DNA of 64,000 bases from Bacteroidota bacterium (GTDB lineage Bacteria; Bacteroidota; Bacteroidia; Bacteroidales; ML635J-15), in contig JAKQEK010000315.1 in assembly GCA_029558535.1 (NCBI GenBank), positions 1 through 64,000 on the forward strand, in the 5' to 3' direction. Made by a program: the position numbers and the translations under genes. Under the pieces are notes generated by a model. The model was not told the DNA's origin and searched no databases. It saw only the letters and a list, made by a program, of their open reading frames with translations. Numbering within the stretch: position 1 is the stretch's first letter; each line of letters starts with the position of its first letter. Below are positions 28,060 through 36,268 of the stretch, in pieces.

Positions 28060-30120
28060 TTAATGTGAAATAATAATTTTTTCAGTTATTACTTTCATAT
28101 TACTGTTGATATATCGAATAAAATATAAACCGTTCTCGATGTTACTAATATTAACGTAATTAGAATTCCCAGATTTAATATTTTTTCCGCGAATGTCAAA
28201 TATGGAATAATCTGTTGAACCTATGTTGAAATAAATAATTTGGCTAGCAGGGATTGGGTAAATATTTCCAATAACTATTTGATTTTCAGGTTCAATTTTG
28301 TTTATCATGTTTCTTGGATCCAACCTGTTACTAAGAATAGCGCCATTATAACCAGTAACAAATAATTGCATATTGTCATTTCTGATTATTTTCATAAAAT
28401 GGGTGTCTGCAAATCTGGGGATAATTTCCCAGTTATCACCAAAATCCCTAGTTTGGTATGCTATTCCTCCCAGACCTACACAATAGCCTGTCCCATCCTC
28501 AAACATATTAATATCTTCAAACCATGATCCTGATGTTGATACAGATACATCAGTCCATGTTATACCCCCGTCGTAAGTTTTAGCAATTTTACAATTTGAC
28601 CCGCATGCAAAAATGGTATCAGAGTTAATATAATCAACCGAATACCAATCATCATCTACAGTTCCAACTAAAACCGGACTCCACGTTGTGCCACCATCAG
28701 AAGTTACGAATATCTTGCCACATACAGTCGCAATAAAGCCAGTTTGAAGTGATGTAAAAACTACATCATACAGATAAGGATGGTTGTCGATGCTTTGTTG
28801 TGTCCAGGAATGTCCTCCGTCTGAGGTTTTACAAACTGTTCCAGTTCCTGAGGAACCTACAGCCCATCCGTTGTTTTCGTCAATAAAAAACATTCTTTTA
28901 ATGTAGAATCCTGATTTTACAGTATAAGGTGTCCAGCTATTACCAGAATTTTCAGATATGTAAACAGTTCCTAATGATGACGAGACAATTATTTTTTCTT
29001 CGCTTAAATATATTACTTCAGTCAAGTTTCGATCTGTCCCCCAATTTAATAACTCCCATGCACAACCACCATTAAATGTTCTCAATACTACACCTTTGTT
29101 ACCAACAGCTATTCCTTGATCTGGATTTATAAATGCAATTGAATTAATATACTGTTTTGTGTAGGATGTTGTTTGACATGTCCATGATTGTGAATTGTCA
29201 ACTGATTTAAAAATTTTACCCAATTCATTTCCGACAAAAATATCATTAGATTCAGACACTTCAATAGTACTTATCCTTTGATCAACTTCCGTTACGGACA
29301 TTTCCCAACTTATCCCACCATTAGTGGTCGAGAAAACGTAACCTTGGCCAGTGACAAGGTATCCAGTATTATCATCAGTGAAATAGCAATCGAAAAAGTT
29401 GTAATCATACATTTCTTCTTCGCTTACTTGTATCTCTGACCAAGAATCGCCTCCATCAGTTGTTTTGAAAAGACATAGAAACCCACATGCATATCCAATA
29501 TCCTCGCTAGGGAAGAAAATAGAAGTGAAAAAATCGGGGTTATTTGTTTCATAAGATGACCAAGAATTTCCTCCGTCAGATGTTTTAAGAATAATGCCAT
29601 TGCTACATGCTGCAAAACCAATATTACTATTGTAAAAGAAAATTTTATAAATGCAGTTGTTGTTTGTTGACACCAAATTCCAAGAGCTCCCTCCATCATT
29701 AGTACGGTATATTTTCCCGCTTTGACATCCTACCATAGCTATGGTCTCATTAAAGAGCTTACCAGAAGTAAAGTTTTCTTCAATTAAATCTGTATTCACG
29801 CTTGTCCAAGAAGAAGCACCGTCTGTAGTTTTAAGAATAGTCGAGTTCGTTCCGAATACCCAGCCAGTGTTTTCATTAATGAAAGACAAAGACACAAGAT
29901 GTTCAGAGCAAATACATCCATAAGAGAACCAATTATTTCCGCCATCTACTGTTTTTATTATATGTCCTAAAGAACCACAGGCATATGCTTCAGAATCATT
30001 AACAAACTGGATATCATAAATTTCACCTCCCATAGGTTTGGGGTTGAACCAATTCCATTGAGCGTTTAATACTGATGTAAGAAAAGATGCTGTGATTAAT
30101 ATTAAAAAACTTTTATTCAT
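28060..30120 (-). CDS. Secreted YCF48/BNR-repeat protein with type IX sorting domain
   Basis: 686 residues with a signal peptide ending near LNAQ. About a dozen repeats of the form IxKTxDGGxSW (for example ILKTSDGGNSWSS, VCKTSDGGHSWTQ) form one or two beta-propellers of the YCF48/BNR type. The C-terminal 80 residues (VIGNIYPIPASQIIYF to the end) are a type A T9SS sorting domain. It is exported and attached to or released from the surface; the ligand is unknown. It runs opposite to and inside the purine-degradation genes, so it is probably a late insertion in that cluster. Confidence 0.85.
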   Translation of the reverse strand: MNKSFLILITASFLTSVLNAQWNWFNPKPMGGEIYDIQFVNDSEAYACGSLGHIIKTVDGGNNWFSYGCICSEHLVSLSFINENTGWVFGTNSTILKTTDGASSWTSVNTDLIEENFTSGKLFNETIAMVGCQSGKIYRTNDGGSSWNLVSTNNNCIYKIFFYNSNIGFAACSNGIILKTSDGGNSWSSYETNNPDFFTSIFFPSEDIGYACGFLCLFKTTDGGDSWSEIQVSEEEMYDYNFFDCYFTDDNTGYLVTGQGYVFSTTNGGISWEMSVTEVDQRISTIEVSESNDIFVGNELGKIFKSVDNSQSWTCQTTSYTKQYINSIAFINPDQGIAVGNKGVVLRTFNGGCAWELLNWGTDRNLTEVIYLSEEKIIVSSSLGTVYISENSGNSWTPYTVKSGFYIKRMFFIDENNGWAVGSSGTGTVCKTSDGGHSWTQQSIDNHPYLYDVVFTSLQTGFIATVCGKIFVTSDGGTTWSPVLVGTVDDDWYSVDYINSDTIFACGSNCKIAKTYDGGITWTDVSVSTSGSWFEDINMFEDGTGYCVGLGGIAYQTRDFGDNWEIIPRFADTHFMKIIRNDNMQLFVTGYNGAILSNRLDPRNMINKIEPENQIVIGNIYPIPASQIIYFNIGSTDYSIFDIRGKNIKSGNSNYVNISNIENGLYFIRYINSNMKVITEKIIISH

Positions 30121-30246
30121 AAATTTTCTCTTTTGTAAAGATATAAAAAAAAGTAATACTTGATTAGAGACAACTATTTTTGTTTTTACATCTCCACATT
30201 TTACTCTTTAACAAAAGCTAAATTTGTACATTAGTATAATTGCCTT

Positions 30247-30278
30247 TTGTTTGTTAATTTTGCAAGGAAATAATTTTG
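30247..30278 (+). promoter_or_regulatory. Predicted promoter before the YgjV-like gene and hyuA
   Basis: TTG at 30247-30249, a 21-base spacer and TAATTTTG at 30271-30278, a full match to TAnnTTTG. A second TAATTTTG at 30255-30262 lies within the same stretch. The predicted transcript start is only a few bases before the ATG at 30289, giving a very short leader. Confidence 0.5.
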
Positions 30279-30288
30279 TATTGTTTTT

Positions 30289-30912
30289 ATGGAATTAACC
30301 ACACTTCAAATAATAGGATACATTGCTTCAGTTATCATTGCTTTATCAATGACAATGAATTCGATAGTCAAATTCAGATGGATAAATTTGTTAGGGGCAA
30401 CAACAATGTCAACATACGGTTTTGTTTTCGGTGCAATTCCTGTGGGGATTTTAAATGCTTTCATAGTTTCAGTGGATATTTATTACCTAATTAAAATATA
30501 TTCAAAAAAGGAATCTTTCGAAATTCTTGAAGTCAGGCCGGAGAACAGATATCTGATCAGGTTTCTAGAATTTCACAACAGCGATATTCAAAAACACTTT
30601 CCCGGATTTTCATATATTCCCGCAATGAATACAATAAGTTTTTTTATCATGAGAGATATGCTGGTAGCAGGGGTTTTTCTGGCACACAAAGAAGATAATA
30701 AATTAATGGTTGGGCTTGACTATGTTATCCCAAAATACAGGGATTTTAAAAACGGCAAATACATTTATTTCCGTTTGCGAAATCGTTTTATTCAATCAGG
30801 ATTTGATAAAGTTGTTGCCGAAGCTAAAAGTAAAACATATTCATTGTACTTGAAAAAACAAGGTTTTAAGGAAATAAATACAGGAATTTACGAGAAAGAA
30901 ATTAAGTCATAA
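30289..30912 (+). CDS. YgjV-like membrane segment fused to a GNAT-like acetyltransferase domain
   Basis: 207 residues. Residues 1-75 contain three hydrophobic helices (IIGYIASVIIALSMTM, NLLGATTMSTYGFVFGAIPVG, NAFIVSVDIYYLIKIY) as in YgjV-family inner-membrane proteins. From about residue 80 a soluble part with alternating strands (AGVFLAHKED, GLDYVIPKYRDFKNGKYIYF) and the ending YSLYLKKQGFKE resembles a GNAT N-acetyltransferase. The hyuA start is one base beyond its stop, so the two are co-transcribed. The role in purine or hydantoin breakdown is unknown; transport or modification of an intermediate is possible. Confidence 0.65.
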   Translation: MELTTLQIIGYIASVIIALSMTMNSIVKFRWINLLGATTMSTYGFVFGAIPVGILNAFIVSVDIYYLIKIYSKKESFEILEVRPENRYLIRFLEFHNSDIQKHFPGFSYIPAMNTISFFIMRDMLVAGVFLAHKEDNKLMVGLDYVIPKYRDFKNGKYIYFRLRNRFIQSGFDKVVAEAKSKTYSLYLKKQGFKEINTGIYEKEIKS

Positions 30913-30913
30913 C

Positions 30914-32272
30914 ATGTATATACTGATTAAAAACGGAAATATAATAAATGCTGAAAAAACAAGTAAAGCAGATATCTTAATTTTGGATAATAAGATTGTA
31001 AGAATTGCTAAGAATATTTCGGTAACTGAAAGCACGCAAATAATTGATGCAACACAAAAGTATGTTATTCCCGGAGGTATTGACCCTCACGTACACATGC
31101 AATTACCAACTCCAGCAGGCCCATCTTCAGACGATTTTTTGTCGGGAAGTATAGCTGCTCTATATGGAGGGACTACAACTCTGCTTGATTTTGTTACACC
31201 GTCAAAAGGACAATCTTTAACCACAGCTATAAAAAATAGAAAAGTCGAAGCAGAAGGGACATTAACAGATTATTCCTTTCATGTTAGTCCGGTTGAGTGG
31301 AAAAATACAACTGGTCAAGAGTTAAAGGATTGTATTAAGAATGGAATAACATCATTTAAAGTTTATCTTGCGTATAAAGATACTGTTGGACTTAACTACG
31401 AAGATTTTTATCAGGTTCTTAAATTTGTTGGCAAAGCCGGTGGCTTGGTAACAATTCATTGCGAAGATGGGGACAAAGTTGAGAAATTAAGAAATAAATT
31501 TGCAGAAGATGGTAAAATTAGTCCCGAGTTTCATGCAAAATCGCGACCTGCAGAATTTGAGGCGCTGGCAGTAGAAAATGCAATTGAACTGGCAAAAAAA
31601 GCCGGCTGTCCGATTTATATCGTACACGTGTCTTCTGAATTATCATTAAAACATATAGAAGAAGCTCAACGAAATGGACAAATTGTTTATGCAGAAACCT
31701 GCCCACATTATCTTCTGCTTGATGATTCAAGATATATTGGAAATTTTTCAGAAACAGTACCCTATGTAATTAGTCCACCCTTAAGAACAAAAACTGATCA
31801 AAATGCTTTGTGGAAAGCAATTTCTAAAGGTACAATCTTCACAGTCGGAACCGATCACTGTCCTTTTAATCTTAAACAAAAATCTATTGGAGTTTCTGAT
31901 TTTAGAAAAATTCCAAACGGAGCAGGGGGTGTTGAGCACAGGCTTTCATTACTATACACTTACGGTGTTTTACAAAATAAAATCACACTCAATAAATGGG
32001 TTGATTTATGTTCTAGACAGGCAGCTAATATTTTTGGATTAAAATCAAAAGGAGAAATTGCCATAGGAAAAGATGCCGATATTGTAATTTGGAATCCCGA
32101 ATTTGAAAATACAATTTCAGTTAAAAATCATCACCAAAATTGTGATTTGGAAATATTCGAAGGATTTAAAACCAAAGGATTTGCCGAAACTGTAATCAAA
32201 GATGGAAATGTTGTTGTGGAAGATGGCAAAATGAACAATAATGTTTCAAAAGGGAATCTAATTTATAGATAA
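30914..32272 (+). CDS. hyuA: Dihydropyrimidinase/hydantoinase
   Basis: 452 residues. The binuclear metal site is visible: His59 and His61 in DPHVHMQLP, the carboxylated Lys149 in SFKVYLAYKD, and later His in TIHCEDG and IYIVHVSSE plus the Asp of VGTDHCPF. It opens cyclic ureides such as hydantoins or dihydropyrimidines. In the E. coli ygeW-hyuA region and in gut urate clusters the homologue acts on a ring intermediate of purine breakdown, and the same is likely here. It is one base behind the YgjV-like gene and convergent with the transposase gene. Confidence 0.93.
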   Translation: MYILIKNGNIINAEKTSKADILILDNKIVRIAKNISVTESTQIIDATQKYVIPGGIDPHVHMQLPTPAGPSSDDFLSGSIAALYGGTTTLLDFVTPSKGQSLTTAIKNRKVEAEGTLTDYSFHVSPVEWKNTTGQELKDCIKNGITSFKVYLAYKDTVGLNYEDFYQVLKFVGKAGGLVTIHCEDGDKVEKLRNKFAEDGKISPEFHAKSRPAEFEALAVENAIELAKKAGCPIYIVHVSSELSLKHIEEAQRNGQIVYAETCPHYLLLDDSRYIGNFSETVPYVISPPLRTKTDQNALWKAISKGTIFTVGTDHCPFNLKQKSIGVSDFRKIPNGAGGVEHRLSLLYTYGVLQNKITLNKWVDLCSRQAANIFGLKSKGEIAIGKDADIVIWNPEFENTISVKNHHQNCDLEIFEGFKTKGFAETVIKDGNVVVEDGKMNNNVSKGNLIYR

Positions 32273-32275
32273 AAC

Positions 32276-32881
32276 CTATTTATTATAAAAATCCTTAACC
32301 CAATATGTGGGATTATTATTTATGTAATTTGCCATACGTTCATATGAAGGAATAGACCATAAAATCCTGTCATAATAATTTTGCTGCCAAATTTTTCGAT
32401 TTTTGGGGAATTCATTGGGGTAATTTTGTCGAAACCATTTGGTTACACCAATTTTATAACCCCGAACAATACATCTAATTGATCCATGAATGATTTTTTG
32501 ATATTCATTTTTTGTTCGAATGTTTTGTGAAACATTTGATTGCAATTGTAGAGCGTCAAAATTTTGACACCCTACAACATCGCAATAATTATTTTGCGGT
32601 ATATATTTTTTAATAATTTCAATTATTCCGTGAATATGATTGGGCATTATCACATATTCATGTGTACGCGTATTTGGATAATGATTTGGTATTTCACGCC
32701 AACATTTTTCCGCAATTTTACCACCATCATTCAGCAATAATTGTCCATCAACAATTGTCCCAAAAAAATGTTGATGTTGTTCACAACATATCGTAATTGC
32801 ATATAATCCTGGACCTGAATAATCATAATTCTTCAACCTATATGATTTTCTATGATGAATTGCAGGATTATAATGCACCAT
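32276..32881 (-). CDS. REP-associated tyrosine transposase-like protein (RAYT, IS200/Y1 type)
   Basis: 201 residues. The Y1 transposase motif is seen as HEYVIMPNHIHGIIEI, with the metal-binding HxH, and a later WQQNYYDRIL segment supplies the candidate nucleophilic Tyr. The start (YRLKNYDYSGPGLYAITICCEQHQHFF) is typical of the Bacteroidota members. RAYTs are single-copy domesticated relatives of IS200 linked to REP palindromes. It lies between hyuA and ygeW with 3- and 11-base gaps, with no flanking insertion-sequence ends seen. The REP-like repeat at 23609 is a candidate substrate. Confidence 0.85.
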   Translation of the reverse strand: MVHYNPAIHHRKSYRLKNYDYSGPGLYAITICCEQHQHFFGTIVDGQLLLNDGGKIAEKCWREIPNHYPNTRTHEYVIMPNHIHGIIEIIKKYIPQNNYCDVVGCQNFDALQLQSNVSQNIRTKNEYQKIIHGSIRCIVRGYKIGVTKWFRQNYPNEFPKNRKIWQQNYYDRILWSIPSYERMANYINNNPTYWVKDFYNK

Positions 32882-32892
32882 ATATTTTTGGG

Positions 32893-34080
32893 TTAAAATC
32901 CCACTCTAATTCTGTTTCTATCCAAAATGCTTTTTAGAACATCACCCGGTTTTTCGAAACGGTTTGTGAACATCATTGCTGCAATAATATATGGTTTGTA
33001 TCCTGCTTCGAGGTAAGTTTTGATGCGATATTTTTCGAATACATCACCGTTAACTTCGCCCTCTTTGCAAGAAACTCCGCTAATATCGGCAGGTAAACAA
33101 TGCATGTAAAGAGCGTCACCATTCTTTGTGGTTTTCATCTTGGCATCATCGTATTCCCAGTTTTTGTATTTTGCATTATTAGCTAGACATACTTGTTCAA
33201 GTTCCTTTAGTCCTGCTTTATCGGCATTCTTTAGAAGTTCTGTACGTTGTTGCATAATATGGTATGGTGCCCAACTTTTAGGATAAACAATGTCCGCATC
33301 TTTCATTGCATCTTCCATTGAGTGACTTACATTTAAAGAACCACCACTCTGTTTCGCCTGTTTCTTTGCTAGCTCTACAACATCTGGAATTAAACCGTAA
33401 CCTTCTGGATAAGCCAATTCTATATTCATTCCAAAACGTGACATCAAACCAATAATTCCTTGAGGAACAGACAGTGGTTTTCCGTAACTTGGAGAATATG
33501 CCCAACTCATAACAATTTTTTTGCCTTTAAGATTTTCGAGCGAGCCGAATTCATTTTGCAAATGCATCAAATCTGCCATTGCCTGAGTCGGATGATCAAT
33601 ATCACATTGTAAGTTAACAATACCGGGACGAACAGGAAGAACACCCTGTGCAAAACCTTCATCCAAAGCTTCGCCCACTTCGCGCATATATTTGTTGCCT
33701 TCACCAAGGAACATGTCGTCTCTGATACCAATAAAATCGGACATGAAGGAAATCATGTTTGCAGTTTCACGAACTGTTTCTCCATGAGCAATCTGCGATT
33801 TTTCTTCGTCTAGGTCTTGTACTGCTAACCCAAGCATGTTGCTTGCAGAAGCAAACGAGAATCTTGTGCGGGTTGAGTTATCACGAAAGTTTGAAATTGC
33901 TAAACCCGAATCAAAAACTCTTGGTGAAATTCCTTGTGCACGCATTTCTTTTAAAATTGCAGCGACTTCGAGTATAATGCGTAGATCTTTCTCCGTCTTT
34001 TCCCAAGTGAGTAAAAAATCTTTTTTATATAATCCGGAATTTAATTTTTGCAGAGATTGTATCTTTTCTATTGTTGTCAT
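32893..34080 (-). CDS. ygeW: YgeW-type carbamoyltransferase
   Basis: 395 residues. The carbamoyl-phosphate binding motif is present as DNSTRTRFSFASASNMLG, with the second motif DIDHPTQAMADLMHL and the HCLPAD motif typical of transcarbamylases. Length and the extended loops (GEGNKYMREVGEALDEG) fit the knotted YgeW family rather than OTCase or ATCase. In purine/urate clusters it is proposed to remove carbamoyl groups from a ureido intermediate, making carbamoyl phosphate that can yield ATP. It shares the minus strand with ygeY, 46 bases downstream of it. Confidence 0.92.
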   Translation of the reverse strand: MTTIEKIQSLQKLNSGLYKKDFLLTWEKTEKDLRIILEVAAILKEMRAQGISPRVFDSGLAISNFRDNSTRTRFSFASASNMLGLAVQDLDEEKSQIAHGETVRETANMISFMSDFIGIRDDMFLGEGNKYMREVGEALDEGFAQGVLPVRPGIVNLQCDIDHPTQAMADLMHLQNEFGSLENLKGKKIVMSWAYSPSYGKPLSVPQGIIGLMSRFGMNIELAYPEGYGLIPDVVELAKKQAKQSGGSLNVSHSMEDAMKDADIVYPKSWAPYHIMQQRTELLKNADKAGLKELEQVCLANNAKYKNWEYDDAKMKTTKNGDALYMHCLPADISGVSCKEGEVNGDVFEKYRIKTYLEAGYKPYIIAAMMFTNRFEKPGDVLKSILDRNRIRVGF

Positions 34081-34126
34081 ATTTATAGCAGTTACTTTTT
34101 ATTATTAATAATTGTTGATATCGACA

Positions 34127-35320
34127 TTACTTAGCTAGTTCATAAGCAAATGCAGCATAAAATGCCGAAGCAATTACCAAATCATTAATCGGCACCTTTT
34201 CGTTAGGGGCGTGAGCTAAAACTTCATTTCCGGGTCCAAAACCGATAGTCGGAATCTTGTATGTTCCACAAGTCATAACTCCATTTGTTGAGAAAGTCCA
34301 TTTGTCCACTTTCGGAGCACTTCCAAATAGTTTTTTGTATGCATTTACCCCTAACTGAACAACTTCGTGATTTTCCTCCATTTTCCATGTGGGATAATAT
34401 TTCTCCATTCCGTACTGTAAGCCCGTATAGGCAGTTCCGTTATAATCAAGGACTTCGACTTTAGCATTCATCCCTTTGATAATTTCTTCAATTTCTTTTA
34501 CTGCTGATTCTTTTGTTTCGCCCCAGGTTAACCGGCGATCTAGATGAATACGCGCATAATCGGCTACGGCACATAATGAGGGTGTGCCTGAGATTATTTC
34601 CGAAATTGTTACGCTGCCTCTACCTAAGAATTCGTCAAATGCAAGTTTTTCGTTTAATTTTTCTATTTCGAGAGCAGCACGAGAAGCCATATAAATTGCA
34701 TTTTTACCACGTTCTGGTGCTGATCCGTGTGAAGAAACCCCGTAAAAATGTACATGAATCTCCATTCTGCCACGATGACCACGATAAATGTTAAGGTTTG
34801 TTGGTTCTGTGCTTATTACAAAATCAGGGATTATTTTATCTTCTTCAATAATGTATTTCCAGCATAGCCCATCACAATCTTCTTCCATTACGCTACCAAT
34901 GAAGTAAATCGTCAGGTCTTTATCAAATCCTAATTCCTTTAAGATTCTTCCTGCAGTAACAAAGGATGCCGGTCCGCCCTCCTGATCAACAGATCCACGA
35001 CCATGAACAAAACCATCTTTAATTGTTCCACAGAAAGGATCAAATTCCCAGTTATTTAGATTACCTGTATCCACAGTATCCATATGGCCGTCAATTGCCA
35101 AAATCTTTTTGCCATTTCCAATTCGACCTATTACATTACCTAAACCGTCAATAAAGACCTCGTCAAATCCAGCTTCTTCCATCTGACTTTTTAGCTCTAA
35201 TTGCACATCTTTTTCCTGAGTACTTAGTGATTTATTTTTTACTAAATCAGATAAATTTTTTGCTGTATAATCTTTATATTTTTCAGATAATTGATTTATT
35301 TTTAAATATATGTCTTCCAT
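34127..35320 (-). CDS. ygeY: YgeY-type M20 family hydrolase
   Basis: 397 residues of the M20 metallopeptidase/deacylase family. Zinc ligands are seen at His79/Asp81 (AIDGHMDTVD), RGSVDQEGG, the catalytic Glu in VMEEDCDGLCWKY and a late His (EVLAHAPNEKVPI). It matches the family called selenium metabolism hydrolase YgeY. It should hydrolyse a carbamoyl or amide bond of a ureido amino acid formed from purines. A TAATTTTG box on the minus strand at 35348-35341 is its likely -7 element and would drive ygeY-ygeW. Confidence 0.92.
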   Translation of the reverse strand: MEDIYLKINQLSEKYKDYTAKNLSDLVKNKSLSTQEKDVQLELKSQMEEAGFDEVFIDGLGNVIGRIGNGKKILAIDGHMDTVDTGNLNNWEFDPFCGTIKDGFVHGRGSVDQEGGPASFVTAGRILKELGFDKDLTIYFIGSVMEEDCDGLCWKYIIEEDKIIPDFVISTEPTNLNIYRGHRGRMEIHVHFYGVSSHGSAPERGKNAIYMASRAALEIEKLNEKLAFDEFLGRGSVTISEIISGTPSLCAVADYARIHLDRRLTWGETKESAVKEIEEIIKGMNAKVEVLDYNGTAYTGLQYGMEKYYPTWKMEENHEVVQLGVNAYKKLFGSAPKVDKWTFSTNGVMTCGTYKIPTIGFGPGNEVLAHAPNEKVPINDLVIASAFYAAFAYELAK

Positions 35321-35340
35321 AATTATGAATTTTAATTTAA

Positions 35341-35348
35341 CAAAATTA
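35341..35348 (-). promoter_or_regulatory. Predicted -7 box of ygeY-ygeW
   Basis: On the minus strand this reads TAATTTTG, an exact match to TAnnTTTG, 20 bases before the ygeY start codon. No TTG lies at the ideal -33 distance. Confidence 0.4.
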
Positions 35349-35425
35349 CTTCTTTTTTTAATATGATTTACGGACCTTAATTGAATTTGAAATATTGTGA
35401 CTAATGTTTTTATACTTAATAAAAA

Positions 35426-35447
35426 AGGCTGACAGAAAAGACAGCCT
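35426..35447 (-). terminator. Intrinsic terminator of the lpx operon
   Basis: On the minus strand a 6-base stem (AGGCTG/CAGCCT, with flanking partial pairing) is followed by a T run. It lies 28 bases after the lpxA stop codon at 35475. Confidence 0.7.
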
Positions 35448-35474
35448 CGCTATTATTTTTATTAAAACAAAAAC

Positions 35475-36266
35475 TTAGTCTTCTGAATTATCAAAATATC
35501 CTTTGATAATACCTCTTTTTGAATTTCTTACAAAAAGAATTATTTCATCACGTTCTTTTGTTGCAGGTAATTCAGCTTCGATGTACTCTACGGCCTGAGT
35601 GTTATTCATCCCTTTATTGAATAATACTCTGTATATATCTTGTATTTGATTTATTTTTTCGTTGCAATAATTTCTTCTTCTTAATCCTATGGAGTTAATC
35701 CCTGCGTAAGATAACGGATATCTGGCAGCTTTGATATAGGGAGGGACATCTTTGCCAACTAGAGAATTCCCTGCAAGCATAGTATGAGCACCAATGTGAC
35801 AGAACTGATGGATTAAAGAATTTGCACTGATAATAGCATAGTCATCAATAATAACTTCACCGGCTAAAGTTACCCCATTAACAAGAATAACATTATCACC
35901 AACTACGCAATCGTGTGCGATATGAACATATGCCATTAAGAGGCAATTAGATCCTACAATAGTTTTGTTTTTTGCAGAAGTTCCTCTGTTTACTGTAACG
36001 AACTCTCTTATGGTTGTGTTATCTCCAATTATTGCAATAGTATCTTCTCCTTTAAACTTAAGATCTTGAGGGATAGCAGAAATAACAGCACCTGGAAAAA
36101 TACGGCAGTTTTTGCCGATTCGTGCGCCTTCCATTATAGTAACGTTAGACCCTATCCAAGTCCCCTCTCCTATTTCAACGTTTTTATGAATAGTTACAAA
36201 AGGCTCAATAACTACATTGTTTGCAATCTTTGCAGCCGAATGTACAAAAGCAAGTGGTTGATTCAT
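35475..36266 (-). CDS. lpxA: UDP-N-acetylglucosamine O-acyltransferase LpxA
   Basis: 263 residues, the normal length. Left-handed beta-helix hexapeptides run through residues 10-190 (for example IGEGTWIGSNVTIMEGARIG), with the catalytic His in VHIAHDCVVGDN, and a helical C-terminus. It adds the first acyl chain to UDP-GlcNAc in lipid A synthesis. It starts 2 bases after lpxC-fabZ, and the terminator at 35426-35447 ends the unit. Confidence 0.95.
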   Translation of the reverse strand: MNQPLAFVHSAAKIANNVVIEPFVTIHKNVEIGEGTWIGSNVTIMEGARIGKNCRIFPGAVISAIPQDLKFKGEDTIAIIGDNTTIREFVTVNRGTSAKNKTIVGSNCLLMAYVHIAHDCVVGDNVILVNGVTLAGEVIIDDYAIISANSLIHQFCHIGAHTMLAGNSLVGKDVPPYIKAARYPLSYAGINSIGLRRRNYCNEKINQIQDIYRVLFNKGMNNTQAVEYIEAELPATKERDEIILFVRNSKRGIIKGYFDNSED

Positions 36267-36268
36267 AA

